Numbered from the stretch's first letter, positions 7,806 through 16,163 are shown. The stretch is 39,334 nt of DNA from DASQVO01 sp035640715 (GCA_035640715.1 DASQVO010000185.1:1-39334); one strand, 5' to 3'. Numbers and translations: made by a program. Notes: generated by a model not told the origin, from the sequence alone.

Positions 7806-9956
7806 ATGGCGGATACAACGGGCACAGCAGGGGCCGCCGGCGGGGTACTACTGGCCGGGCAGCCTGGCAAGGTTCGTAATGTCGTGCTGGTCGGCCATTC
7901 CGGCGCCGGCAAGACAACCCTCGTGGAGGCCCTGCTGGCCTCCACCGGCACCATTGCGCGCCCCGGCCGCGTCGAGGACGGGACGACAGTGAGCGACTTC
8001 GACGAGATCGAGGTCAAGCAGCAGCGTTCGGTCAACCTCAGCCTCTCCCCCATCACCTATGCCGGTATCAAGGTGAACCTTCTTGACACCCCGGGTTACG
8101 CCGACTTCACCGGTGACCTCAGGGCCGGCCTGCGGGCCGCCGACTCGGCCTTGTTCGCCGTTTCCGCGACCGACGGCGTCGACGGCCTGACCCAGATGCT
8201 CTGGGAGGAGTGCGCACGTGTGGGCATGCCACGTGCGGTCGTGATCACCAAGATCGACCACCATCGGGCGGACTTCGAGGCCGCGCTTTCCGCGTGCCGT
8301 GAGGCGTTCGGCGAGGCCGTGGCCCCGCTGTACCAGCCAGTGACCGACGGCCAGGGCACCGTCCGGGGCCTGATCGGGCTGCTGTCCCAGAAGCTTTATG
8401 ACTATTCCGGTTCCGGCCGCACCGAGCGCGCGCCGGATCCGGCGGACGCCGACCGGATGGAGAGCCTGCGCGGCGAGCTGATCGAGGGAATCATCCAGGA
8501 GAGTGAGGATGAGACCCTCATGGACCGGTACCTGTCCGGCGAGGAGATCGACCCGAAGGTACTCATCGAGGACCTGGAGAAGGCCGTGGCGCGGGGCAGC
8601 TTCTACCCTGTGCTCGCCGTCTCCGCACCGCACGGCATCGGCATGGCCGAACTGCTCGAGGTGATGACCCAGGCGTTCCCGTCGCCCGAGGAGCACCCGC
8701 TCCCGACGGTCACCACGCTCGACGGCGCGCCCGTCACCGATCTGGCCTGTGATCCCAAGGGCCCGCTGCTCGCCGAGGTCGTCAAGACCACTTCCGACCC
8801 CTACGTCGGAAGGGTAAGCCTGGTGCGGGTGTTCTCTGGGACCCTCCGGCCCGACGCCGCCGTGCACGTGTCCGGCCACGGCCGCGTCGAGCAGGGACAC
8901 GCGGATCACGACACCGACGAACGGATCGGCGCACTGACGTGCCCGCTCGGCAAGCAGCAGCGGCCCGTGATGGAGGCGGTGGCCGGGGACATCTGCGCCG
9001 TCGCGAAGCTGGCCACGGCCGAGACCGGTGACACGCTGTCCGGGAAAGACCGGCCGCTGCTGATGGAACCGTGGTTGATGCCGGAACCGCTGCTGCCGAT
9101 CGCCATCTCGGCCAAGTCGAAGGTCGATGAGGACAAGATGTCGCAGGCGCTCGCCAGGCTGGTGGCCGAGGATCCCACGCTTCGACTGGAGATGAACGCG
9201 GAGACCCACCAGCTCGTGCTGTGGTGCATGGGCGAGGCGCATGCCGACGTGCTGCTCGACCGGCTGTCCGGGCGCTACGGCGTCGCGGTGGAAACCACCG
9301 CGCTGCGCGTCCCGCTCCGGGAGACCATCGCGGGCAAGGCGGAAGGCCTGGGCCGGAACGTGAAGCAGACCGGCGGGCACGGCGAGTATGCCATCTGCAA
9401 AATTCAGGTGGAGCCGCTGCCGGGTAACGAGGGCTTCGAATTCGTGGACAAGATCGTCGGCGGGGTCGTGCCGCGCCAGTTCATCCCTTCCGTGGAGAAG
9501 GGGGTCCGGGCCCAGATGGAGCAGGGCGTGGTCGCGGGCTACCCCATGGTGGGGCTGCGGGTCACGCTGTTCGACGGGAAGGCACACTCGGTGGACTCCT
9601 CCGACATGGCCTTCCAGAAGGCGGGCCGGCTGGCGCTCAAGGACGCGGTCGAGAAGACGCAGTCGATGCTGCTCGAGCCGGTCGATGAGGTATCGGTGCT
9701 CATCCCGGATGACTATGTCGGAGCAGTCATGTCGGACCTGTCCTCACGCCGGGGCAGGGTCCTCGGTACCGAGCCGGTGCCCGTCGGCCGGACGCTGGTC
9801 AAGGCCGAGATCCCCGAGCTGGAGATCACCAGGTACCCGATCGACCTGCGGTCGATCTCGCATGGGACCGGCTCGTTCACCCGCTCCTACCTGCGCCACG
9901 AGCCGCTGCCCGCCCACCTCGCCGCAAAGATCGCCGACCAGTCCCGCCCCGACTAG
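7806..9956 (+). CDS. Elongation factor G-like GTPase (EF-G2)
   Basis: A 716-aa translational GTPase with the EF-G domain order. The G1 loop is GHSGAGKTT (residues 30-38), G3 is DTPGYADF (94-101) and G4 is TKID (148-151) instead of the usual NKxD. The switch I segment reads KQQRSVNLSLSP where housekeeping EF-G has the ERGITI block. Domain IV/V sequence follows, including GHGEYAICKI and the C-terminal RSYLRHEPLPAHLAAKI. These traits fit the actinobacterial EF-G2 subfamily (M. tuberculosis FusA2 type), a paralogue lacking proven elongation activity, rather than FusA. The start ATG has AGGAGG 7 bases upstream. It reads away from pgsA and sits where thrS-HIT would be expected in mycobacteria. Confidence 0.92.
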   Translation: MADTTGTAGAAGGVLLAGQPGKVRNVVLVGHSGAGKTTLVEALLASTGTIARPGRVEDGTTVSDFDEIEVKQQRSVNLSLSPITYAGIKVNLLDTPGYADFTGDLRAGLRAADSALFAVSATDGVDGLTQMLWEECARVGMPRAVVITKIDHHRADFEAALSACREAFGEAVAPLYQPVTDGQGTVRGLIGLLSQKLYDYSGSGRTERAPDPADADRMESLRGELIEGIIQESEDETLMDRYLSGEEIDPKVLIEDLEKAVARGSFYPVLAVSAPHGIGMAELLEVMTQAFPSPEEHPLPTVTTLDGAPVTDLACDPKGPLLAEVVKTTSDPYVGRVSLVRVFSGTLRPDAAVHVSGHGRVEQGHADHDTDERIGALTCPLGKQQRPVMEAVAGDICAVAKLATAETGDTLSGKDRPLLMEPWLMPEPLLPIAISAKSKVDEDKMSQALARLVAEDPTLRLEMNAETHQLVLWCMGEAHADVLLDRLSGRYGVAVETTALRVPLRETIAGKAEGLGRNVKQTGGHGEYAICKIQVEPLPGNEGFEFVDKIVGGVVPRQFIPSVEKGVRAQMEQGVVAGYPMVGLRVTLFDGKAHSVDSSDMAFQKAGRLALKDAVEKTQSMLLEPVDEVSVLIPDDYVGAVMSDLSSRRGRVLGTEPVPVGRTLVKAEIPELEITRYPIDLRSISHGTGSFTRSYLRHEPLPAHLAAKIADQSRPD

Positions 9957-10130
9957 CGCGCTGCTGGCGAACGTATGCCGGCCTGATCATGCTGCTTCGG
10001 CCTCGGGCCGGCCCCAGCGCTGCCGACGTTCGCCGCGGGCGGTCGCTTCCACCAGCGCTGGCCGCTGCCCTACCACGATGTCCCGGATAATTCGGTTGCT
10101 CCGGCGGGCATGCCGATCAAGGCTGACGGC

Positions 10131-10673
10131 ATGGGATTCTTTGACGATATGCCGGCCGCAGAGCCGGAGCCGCCCCGGCGGCATCATCTATGGGAGCCGC
10201 CGGAGGCGGAACTTCCCGGCATCGTGCCGATCGACACCCTTCAGCTCGGCCGGACCGACGACGTCGCCGTTGCGATCACCGGGATTTCGGCCTTCTCCAC
10301 CGGATTCGAGATCTTCATGACCGCCCGGTTCCGGCCGGAAAATCACGGCCGCCCCAGGGAACGCATGCGCTCCTTCCACTTCGGGCTCCAGCTCTCTGAT
10401 GGCCGCAAGGTCTTTGGCGCCCCGGGCGGGCCCCCGCCGGCGCAGGCCCCCGAGCCGACGGGGCCGGTGCTGCGGCCGTACCTGGGCGGCGGCAGCCCGC
10501 GCTCGCACTTCTTCCGATGGTGGGCGTGGCCGCTGCCACCGAGCGGGCCGCTGGAGTTCGTCTGCGAGTGGCCCATGGTCGGGATCGCCGAGACGTGGAC
10601 CGGTCTCGACGCGCAACTGATTCTCGACGCGGCGCGGCACAGCGTCCAGCTGTGGCCGGAAGACGAGGGCTGA
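10131..10673 (+). CDS. Conserved hypothetical protein
   Basis: A 180-aa soluble protein starting MGFFDDMPAAEPEPPRRHHLW. A mostly beta core follows (VAVAITGISAFSTGFEIFMTARF), then a Pro/Gly-rich middle and the C-terminus FFRWWAWPLPPSGPLEFVCEWP. There is no signal peptide and no membrane segment. I do not recognise a named domain; similar short MGxFDD-type proteins occur in actinobacteria. The chosen ATG 10131 follows AAGG by 8 bases; an in-frame ATG at 10110 would add 7 residues. It follows the EF-G2 gene by 174 bases on the same strand and may be cotranscribed. High-GC codon use is like that of its neighbours. Confidence 0.75.
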   Translation: MGFFDDMPAAEPEPPRRHHLWEPPEAELPGIVPIDTLQLGRTDDVAVAITGISAFSTGFEIFMTARFRPENHGRPRERMRSFHFGLQLSDGRKVFGAPGGPPPAQAPEPTGPVLRPYLGGGSPRSHFFRWWAWPLPPSGPLEFVCEWPMVGIAETWTGLDAQLILDAARHSVQLWPEDEG

Positions 10674-10712
10674 CGACGGCCCGCTGCCGCTGAACCGGCC
10701 CGGCGCCAGCGG

Positions 10713-10905
10713 TCAGGCCATCGTTCCGGAGACGGGTCGCCTGGCCGCGTTGATGAATGGCTGCACGAGAGTGAGGACGCCGCCGGGATCGAATGAGAAG
10801 GGCACGCGCTGCCCGGTCTTCATCACCTCGAGGCGTGCGTGCGGGATGGCCCGGCGCGCCGCCTCTCCTACTTTCACCGGGATCACCGGATCCTTGTTCC
10901 AGGTG
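10713..10905 (-). pseudogene. Remnant: C-terminal end of an alpha/beta hydrolase
   Basis: On the minus strand about 60 codons read KDPVIPVKVGEAARRAIPHA, then ARLEVMKTGQRVPFSFDPGG, VLTLVQPFINAARRPVSGTM and a stop. This is the end of an alpha/beta-hydrolase fold: the DxVIP acid loop, the xxIPHARL helix, and the GHxPF catalytic-His position, which here is Gln (GQRVPF). The preceding 200 or more residues of the fold are absent. The sequence abuts the end of the DUF222-HNH gene, suggesting that the hydrolase was cut when that gene arrived or by a deletion. No start codon or ribosome site fits. Confidence 0.6.
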
Positions 10906-10927
10906 CTTTCTGAGAAGGCCGTGGCTG

Positions 10928-12493
10928 TCAGGCGGCGGCTTCGGCGTGTTCGCGGTTCGCGGCGTTAGCGAAGAAGGTGGCGATGGCGTAGTCCAGGTCG
11001 AGGCGTTCGCCGTACCAGGCCGGGACGATCGTCTCAGCGGTGATCTCCGCGTCGTGGCAGCCGATGATCGTGCCGTCCGTGCCGGGCAGCGCGGGACTGG
11101 CGGGGATGGCTCTCCCATCCGGGCGGGTGAAGGTGAACACCCCTCCGGGCGAGGCGGTGATGATGTAGCCGCGGTCGTGGACGAGCATGTGATGGTACTT
11201 ACAGAGGCTGATCAGGTTCTTCAGGCTGGTCCGCCCGCCGTTGCGCCAGTACTGGATGTGGTGAAGGTCGACCCGGCGGGACTCACAGCCCGGGAACCGG
11301 CATCGGCAGGTGTCGCGCTCCCGGACGGCACGCCTCAGCGCGGCGGTCGGCCGACGTCGCCGGCGCCCCACATCGAGCAGGGTGCCGTCGCGGTCGTGCC
11401 ACATCCAGCTGAGTGTGGACTCGCATGCGATCATCTGGGCGGTGGTGACGCTGACCGCCGGGCCATCCTCCACATGACATAGTCCCGGCGCCGCCGGGCC
11501 AGCCCCGGCGGGCGTTTCCGCGGAAACGCCGCCCACCGCCCCGGCCCCGGCCCGCCGCGCGCCATCTCTCACGTTTGCCGTCCCGCCGTCCAGGACATCG
11601 GCTCCGGCATGCACGATGACCTGGTAGACGTCCGGGTTGGCGGCGGTAGCCACTTTCCCAGCCAAAAACGATTCCGCCACGGCAACCAGTGCATCAGCCA
11701 GGCTGGACGAGGTCGGTGCTTGAGCGCGGGACGTTCTCACGGAAACGCCGTCGGCCGCGATGCCCTCGCGCTCGTAGGGGTGCTCGAGGTCGTTGCTGGC
11801 GGCGCGCAGCGCCCGCAGCAGCACCGCCCCCTGCAGCGGCGGCAGGTGCAGGGTCACCGAAAGCGACCCATCTCCCTCCATCCGGTACGTCAGCCGCCGC
11901 CGGACCCGAGCGGCCGCGTCATCAACCGCACTGACCGTGCGGTGCGCACGGGCGAACCGCTCCAACTGATTGGCGGTCATGGGTGCAGCGATCTCGGCGA
12001 GGCCGGCTTCGTTGTCCGCGGTGGCGATCCGGGTCAGCGCCCGCACCTTCGCATACGACAGCCGCCCCGCCGCAAACTCGCCCCGGATCACCGGCAGGCC
12101 CCGGATCGCCCGCGCGACCCGGACGTGCTCCCGCGCGGTCGCTGACGACAGCTGGCACTTCCACGACAGCCACGCCGCGCAGCTGGGCATGTCCCACGCC
12201 ACCCACCCCTCCCGCATGTCAAAGTCCCCGAGGAGGACCAGGAACCGGCACGTCGCCGCCGCCAGGTGCCCGGCCAGCTCACAGATCTGCTCCTCTAGCC
12301 GCCCCAGCGGCACCACCGCCAGATCCGGACCAGGATCAAGATCAGCATCGGGACCGCAGACCGGGCCGCGCGCCGCGGCGCCCTCACCTGATACTGCCCT
12401 TGACGCGCCGACACCTGTACTTGGAGCCGATATACCTGCATCTGACGCCCGTGTATCGAACACATATTTGATGTTACTGCCGGGGTGTGACAT
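10928..12493 (-). CDS. DUF222 and HNH-endonuclease domain protein (13E12-type)
   Basis: A 521-aa protein with the layout of the actinobacterial DUF222-HNH family, called REP13E12 in M. tuberculosis. The N-terminal DUF222 helices include GWVAWDMPSCAAWLSWKCQLS, GRLSYAKVRALTRIAT and ERFARAHRTV. A variable low-complexity linker follows (AGAGAVGGVSAETPAGAG). The C-terminal HNH nuclease shows CRCRFPGCESRRVDLHHIQY followed by WRNGG, LKNLISLCKYHH and MLVHDRG, with both zinc Cys pairs and the His residues intact. The family is often multicopy and behaves like a mobile or selfish element, though its mobility has not been shown. It has its own ATG with a GGGCAGACGA leader. It sits next to a truncated hydrolase, consistent with insertion. 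Confidence 0.9.
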   Translation of the reverse strand: MSHPGSNIKYVFDTRASDAGISAPSTGVGASRAVSGEGAAARGPVCGPDADLDPGPDLAVVPLGRLEEQICELAGHLAAATCRFLVLLGDFDMREGWVAWDMPSCAAWLSWKCQLSSATAREHVRVARAIRGLPVIRGEFAAGRLSYAKVRALTRIATADNEAGLAEIAAPMTANQLERFARAHRTVSAVDDAAARVRRRLTYRMEGDGSLSVTLHLPPLQGAVLLRALRAASNDLEHPYEREGIAADGVSVRTSRAQAPTSSSLADALVAVAESFLAGKVATAANPDVYQVIVHAGADVLDGGTANVRDGARRAGAGAVGGVSAETPAGAGPAAPGLCHVEDGPAVSVTTAQMIACESTLSWMWHDRDGTLLDVGRRRRRPTAALRRAVRERDTCRCRFPGCESRRVDLHHIQYWRNGGRTSLKNLISLCKYHHMLVHDRGYIITASPGGVFTFTRPDGRAIPASPALPGTDGTIIGCHDAEITAETIVPAWYGERLDLDYAIATFFANAANREHAEAAA

Positions 12494-12764
12494 TCGTCTG
12501 CCCTGCGGGCAGGGCGGTCACCGGTCGCCCCCACTGCCGCAACACATCAGCGGACCAGCTAGAGCTTTGGGTCCGGGATTCTGAACACGAGAGCCAACAT
12601 TTGCGATGTCCCTGATCGGTTTCTCGGGGCAGTCACTGAGTGCCGCCACGGCAACGGCGGGAACGACGTCGGCTATGCCGGGCCTGTCCATGGCTGCACC
12701 GCTGGTACAGGCTTGACCGCGATTCTGCGCGTCTATGGGCAGTGCCGAGCCGGGCAGCCGGCGG

Positions 12765-13166
12765 TCAGCGCGACCCGTCCTGCCAGATGCCGATGACGTT
12801 ACCGGCGGGATCGCGGATGGTTGCTACCCGCAGGCTTCCTTCCGGGTAGGGCGGGGTGACGAGTTCGGCGCCGCGTTCGGCTGCCGTGCGCAGCGTCTCG
12901 TCGAAGTCGGTGACATAGATGTAGGGCAGTACGCCGGCCTCCCCTGCGGCGGGCAGATCGGTGCGCCAGTGCCCGATGACATGGCCGGTGCCATCGCTGA
13001 AGCTGGACGCTTGCCGGGTGCCGCGCAGCCGCCAGCCGAACACGGCACGGTAGAACTCGGCGGACTGCGCGATATCCCGTGCGGGTACGCGCAGGTAGGA
13101 CACGCCACCGGGCCGGGCCACGGTGCCTTCGACGCCTGGGTCGGCAGGGGTGCCGTGAGCGGTCAT
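12765..13166 (-). CDS. VOC-family (glyoxalase/bleomycin-resistance fold) protein
   Basis: A 133-aa protein with two VOC beta-alpha-beta-beta-beta halves. It opens GGVSYLRVPARDIAQSAEFY with RAVFGWRL, continues with PYIYVTDFDETLRTAAERGA, and closes with VATIRDPAGNVIGIWQ, where the last module is the typical metal-ligand strand. The family includes glyoxalases, fosfomycin/bleomycin resistance proteins and dioxygenases; this one is closest to the uncharacterised small VOC proteins. Start ATG 13166 has GGAGG 9 bases upstream; an ATG six codons earlier in frame has no site. It is divergent from a TetR gene across a 45-base region carrying a palindrome, so it is probably the regulated target. Confidence 0.85.
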   Translation of the reverse strand: MTAHGTPADPGVEGTVARPGGVSYLRVPARDIAQSAEFYRAVFGWRLRGTRQASSFSDGTGHVIGHWRTDLPAAGEAGVLPYIYVTDFDETLRTAAERGAELVTPPYPEGSLRVATIRDPAGNVIGIWQDGSR

Positions 13167-13186
13167 CGCCAGTCGCCTCCTCATTT

Positions 13187-13207
13187 AGCTATGGCACTAC
13201 CATAGCT
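13187..13207. promoter_or_regulatory. Palindromic operator between VOC and TetR genes
   Basis: Perfect 8-bp arms AGCTATGG and CCATAGCT are separated by 5 bases. The motif lies in the 45-base divergent region. TANNNT-type -10 hexamers fall inside it on both strands (TACCAT 13198-13203 plus; TATGGT minus), so bound repressor would block both promoters. Size and symmetry fit a TetR dimer. Confidence 0.75.
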
Positions 13208-13211
13208 GATT

Positions 13212-13922
13212 ATGGGTGCTTCGGAGGCGGCCGCGGACGGCAGGCCGACTCGCCGTTACCGCTCGCCGCGCCGCGAGCAGCAGGCCCGCCGCACCCGTGC
13301 CCGCATCACCGCGGCTGCGGCCGGGCGGTTCCTGGCCTGCGGGTACGCAGCGACCACGATGCGCACGGTGGCGGCCGACGCGGGAGTTGCGCTGCCCACC
13401 GTCGAGCTGGCCTTCGGGACTAAGGCCCGGCTGCTGAAGGCGGTGATCGATGCCGCGATCGCAGGCGATGACGAGCCGGTGCCGATGCTGGCGCGCGAGT
13501 GGGCCGGGCGGGCGGAGTCCATGGCCGGGCCAGCGGAGTTCGTCGCGGTGTTCGCCGAGGTGCTCACACAGTCCGCGCAGCGCGCCGCGGGGCTGACGCT
13601 GGCGGCCCTGGAGGCCGCCCGGATCGATGAGGACATCGCCGCCGTCGCCGCTCAGCTCATGATGCAGCGCCAGATCATGGCCACCTGGCTGGTGGACGGC
13701 CTGCTCCGGCGATCACCACTGCGCGATGGCACCGACCGTGCCGCCGCGATCGACACCATCTGGGCACTGATGGACCCGGCCCTGTTCTGCCGTCTCACCG
13801 GTAACCGGCGCTGGAGCGCCGCCCGCTTCCGCGACTGGTTCACCGACGACGTCCTCCGCCTGCTGCTACCCGTCCGCGACCAGCAGGCCACCGCCACGAA
13901 CCATTTCCAAGGTTCCCCATGA
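13212..13922 (+). CDS. TetR-family transcriptional regulator
   Basis: A 236-aa regulator. The N-terminal HTH runs over about residues 28-72: RTRARITAAAAGRFLACGYA, then TTMRTVAADAGVALPTVELAFGTKARLLKAV, which is the standard TetR helix-turn-helix with the FGTKxxLL turn. The remaining 160 residues are an all-helical ligand domain with a hydrophobic pocket and no diagnostic residues. ATG 13212 lies 9 bases after a TACCAT -10-like hexamer, so the mRNA may be nearly leaderless; no ribosome site is seen. The palindrome upstream suggests autoregulation and control of the VOC gene. The 117 bases after it (13923-14039) hold nothing clear. Confidence 0.9.
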   Translation: MGASEAAADGRPTRRYRSPRREQQARRTRARITAAAAGRFLACGYAATTMRTVAADAGVALPTVELAFGTKARLLKAVIDAAIAGDDEPVPMLAREWAGRAESMAGPAEFVAVFAEVLTQSAQRAAGLTLAALEAARIDEDIAAVAAQLMMQRQIMATWLVDGLLRRSPLRDGTDRAAAIDTIWALMDPALFCRLTGNRRWSAARFRDWFTDDVLRLLLPVRDQQATATNHFQGSP

Positions 13923-14039
13923 CAGCATCCAGCCCGGAGTTGCGGGCCGGTCGCCCCGCACGCGCCGTCGCGTTTACCCCGGCCATCTTTGGTGCCACCG
14001 TCTGGGCACGGCATCGTCGCCCGGCTGGTGCCGTAGCGC

Positions 14040-14567
14040 CTACGGCGGTTGCCCTGCCGGTAACGTGCGTTGATCAAGCTCCGGGGCGCTGGTGAGTTGA
14101 TCAGGCCACACTACCGGGTACGGCCGACCGGGCGCGAAGCGGTTAGCTTGCCTCGGCACGTAGTTGAGGGCTTCGTTGAGGGCCCGGAAGCTGGCCTCGG
14201 CGCTGGCGAAGGTCTTGGCGGAGAAAGGCACGAGGAGGCCGCGGAAGCTTTCGCTCTGCACAAGATGGGTCCCGTCACCCGCCGGGCGCAGCGTGAAGCT
14301 GTGCTCGCCGCTCATGATGCCCGGCACGCTCGCCACCCAGCGCAGCTCGGCGCCGGGCTCGACCACGGTGACCTTGGGCTTGACCGTCATTATGCGCCCG
14401 TTGGCTGGGCGGACGCTCTTCAGCATGATCCGCTTCCCGACGGCCACCTCACCTGACGCCTCGCGGAAAAGCGGGTTCCACTCCGGATAACGGCTCAGGT
14501 CGGTGAGGACCGTCCACACCGCCATGGGCGGGGCGGCGATCTCAATGGTCGCGGACACGGTTTTCAT
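14040..14567 (-). CDS. SRPBCC-family (polyketide cyclase-like) protein
   Basis: A 175-aa protein with the START/Bet v1-like helix-grip fold. It begins MKTVSATIEIAAPPMAVWTV with LTDLSRYPEWNP, the signature opening (strand, then helix with W, then YPEWNP). LRWVASVPGIMSGEHSFTL and a long C-terminal helix with FASAEASFRALNEAL follow, as in the family. These proteins bind hydrophobic ligands; some are cyclases or regulators of unknown substrate. A 30-residue Pro-rich tail follows the fold. Start ATG 14567 lies after a GGAG/AGGA stretch; longer in-frame starts would run into the HxlR gene. It lies 52 bases downstream of that regulator on the same strand, so it is probably in its operon. Confidence 0.85.
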   Translation of the reverse strand: MKTVSATIEIAAPPMAVWTVLTDLSRYPEWNPLFREASGEVAVGKRIMLKSVRPANGRIMTVKPKVTVVEPGAELRWVASVPGIMSGEHSFTLRPAGDGTHLVQSESFRGLLVPFSAKTFASAEASFRALNEALNYVPRQANRFAPGRPYPVVWPDQLTSAPELDQRTLPAGQPP

Positions 14568-14619
14568 GCCGTCCTGTCTCCTCGCCAGCCACGGATAAGT
14601 GGAAGCTAGGTGTTGCGGG

Positions 14620-15009
14620 TCATGAAGTTGTTGACGGACCCACGAGTTCGGCTTGGTTGTCGGCGGCCCATTGTGCAAGCTGAGCCAAGGGTCCGTTCGC
14701 GAAGGACTCACCGAGCGGCGAGAGTTGGTAGACCGCGCCTGTATGGGCAGACGCTTGCTCGACGCTGCGAACTTTGGTGACGAGCCCGCGCGACTGCAGA
14801 CGTTGGAGCGCCTGATTCAGTACCTTGTCGCTGACTCCCGCGATGCGCACGAGGAGTTCGTTGCGTCGCGTTGGCCCCAGACGCAGGGCGGAAAGCACGA
14901 CGGGATCCCAGGCGTGGTTGATGAGTTCGGCTGCCGCGCGCACATGGCAGTCGGAAATGAACGTCTGGCAGGTCTCCTCGATCACGGAATCTAGTGTCAC
15001 ATCGGTCAC
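14620..15009 (-). CDS. HxlR-family transcriptional regulator
   Basis: A 129-aa winged-helix protein. The family pattern is clear: Cys21-x-V then a helix with HAWDPVVLSALRLGPTRRNEL, followed by GVSDKVLNQALQRLQSRGLV, a wing, YQLSPLGESF and a final helix LAQLAQWAADNQ. The conserved N-terminal Cys (Cys21; also Cys14) is the redox or electrophile-sensing Cys in several relatives (YodB, HypR, QorR), so thiol-based sensing is plausible. The start is GTG 15009 or GTG 15000; the latter has AGGTG 6 bases upstream. It is divergent from an NADP-binding reductase, the usual arrangement for quinone/aldehyde-responsive HxlR proteins, and is followed by an SRPBCC gene. Confidence 0.85.
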   Translation of the reverse strand: MTDVTLDSVIEETCQTFISDCHVRAAAELINHAWDPVVLSALRLGPTRRNELLVRIAGVSDKVLNQALQRLQSRGLVTKVRSVEQASAHTGAVYQLSPLGESFANGPLAQLAQWAADNQAELVGPSTTS

Positions 15010-15024
15010 CTACCAAACGGTAGG
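15009..15024. promoter_or_regulatory. Palindrome at the HxlR/reductase divergent promoter
   Basis: CCTACC and GGTAGG arms (6 bp) around AAAC, touching the HxlR start codon and lying 54 bases before the reductase start. Position and symmetry fit an HxlR operator that would repress both directions. Confidence 0.6.
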
Positions 15025-15077
15025 AGCCGCGTTCGTAGCGTTCCCGAAGGCACCGCTTCCGAGCGAAGGAGATCGCT

Positions 15078-15743
15078 GTGAATGTAGGAATCTTGGGCAC
15101 CGGCAACCTGGCCGTAACACTCGGTCGAGCTTGGGCCACGGCTGGCCACTCGTTGTCGGTGACGGGGCGGAACGTGCTGCACGCCAGTGAGGCCGCTGAC
15201 CAAATCGGCCACGCTGCGAAGACTGTCGACCCTGCCGACTTCGCGACTCAGGCCGACGTGGTCGTAGTTGCGGTCTCCTGGGAGGGCTTGGAGACGGCGC
15301 TGTCTCTCGTCGGCGGCCCCCAGGGGTCGCTGGCTGGCAAGACCGTGCTTGACTGCACAAATCCGGTGGACTACGAGACCGGGGAACTCAAGCCAGCAAC
15401 CGGCTCAGCAGCAGAACTCGTGGCCCGCGCCGTCGCGGGGGCGCACGTGGTGAAGGCACTCCACCTGTTCGCAGGCGCCTCGTGGCCGTACGTGGGACCG
15501 CAGGCCGCAGCCCCGGTCGTGGCCATCTGCGGCGACGAGCCGAGTGCACTCGATCGCGCTGCGGCGCTGATCCGGGACCTTGGCGGGCAGACCGCTGTGG
15601 TCGGAGGGCTCAACAGCTCCCGGCAGCTGGAGGAGGCAGCGGGATTCGTCATGAGGGTCGTCGCTGCGGGTCACAACCCAAGGCTCGCCGTTCCCGACGT
15701 GGGCCCGGCGGCCCTTCGAGCCGCCCAGGCCACGACCAACTGA
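15078..15743 (+). CDS. NAD(P)-binding reductase, F420:NADP oxidoreductase-like
   Basis: A 221-aa Rossmann protein starting MNVGILGTGNLAVTLGRAWA with the dinucleotide motif GxGxxA. VDPADFATQADVVVVAVSWE, KTVLDCTNPVDYETGEL and VKALHLFAGASWPY follow. The layout is that of the F420-dependent NADP reductase / NADP oxidoreductase coenzyme F420-dependent family, which reduces NADP with F420H2 or acts as a general NADPH reductase. Which cofactor pair is used cannot be told. GTG 15078 has AAGGAG 6 bases upstream. It is divergent from the HxlR regulator, whose operator-like palindrome lies between them, so its expression is probably induced by oxidants or electrophiles. Confidence 0.85.
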   Translation: MNVGILGTGNLAVTLGRAWATAGHSLSVTGRNVLHASEAADQIGHAAKTVDPADFATQADVVVVAVSWEGLETALSLVGGPQGSLAGKTVLDCTNPVDYETGELKPATGSAAELVARAVAGAHVVKALHLFAGASWPYVGPQAAAPVVAICGDEPSALDRAAALIRDLGGQTAVVGGLNSSRQLEEAAGFVMRVVAAGHNPRLAVPDVGPAALRAAQATTN

Positions 15744-16151
15744 GCCAGCCGTCGGGTCAAAATTCGCGCGCCGTTGACAAATCGGGTCCTTGACGGCGAG
15801 CGGTTCTGTGGTGGTGGACATGGCTGTCACGCTTGGGTCTCCCCTTGGGGGGAGTCAAGGGGGCGGCAAATGCTGCCGGCACCATCCTTTACAGCCATAC
15901 TTATCGGGGATGGTCGCGTTCGCGGGAGAATCTATTGTGCCAGGTCAGCGCCATGCGGCAGGGATTCTCTTGGTCAGTAACCACCCGGCAACCTGTCCAG
16001 AATGGCCAGCAATGACCAACCAGCCGCGTACTGCTCCCAACTGTCCTGGGCGCGCGGTGAATCGCCACCAGCGATCCCCGTGACATCGCCCGCGTTGACC
16101 CGCAGTACCGGGAATCATCGTCCGACCCGGCTATTATGCCACCAATGGTGT
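15744..16151. other. Intergenic region with tandem hairpins
   Basis: No credible gene in about 400 bases. A hairpin with CTCCCC/GGGGAG arms (15839-15854) and, 15 bases on, a GGCGGCA/TGCTGCC stem with one G-U pair follow the reductase gene by about 100 bases. They may terminate its transcript. The rest has mixed base composition and shows nothing recognisable. Confidence 0.4.
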
Positions 16152-16157
16152 TACAAT
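16152..16157 (+). promoter_or_regulatory. -10 element giving a leaderless antitoxin mRNA
   Basis: TACAAT lies exactly 6 bases before the antitoxin ATG (16164), which would place the transcription start on the A of the ATG. No ribosome site precedes the ATG, consistent with a leaderless transcript, which is common in actinobacteria. A good -35 hexamer is not seen; a second -10-like TATTAT is at 16132-16137. Confidence 0.55.
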
Positions 16158-16163
16158 TTGGCC

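Noticed and set aside
10928..12493. Insertion sequence ends (terminal inverted repeats) around the DUF222-HNH gene
   Set aside because: I could not find matching inverted repeats or a target duplication at 10900-10930 and 12490-12600; only a CTGCCC/GGGCAG hairpin at 12498-12512.
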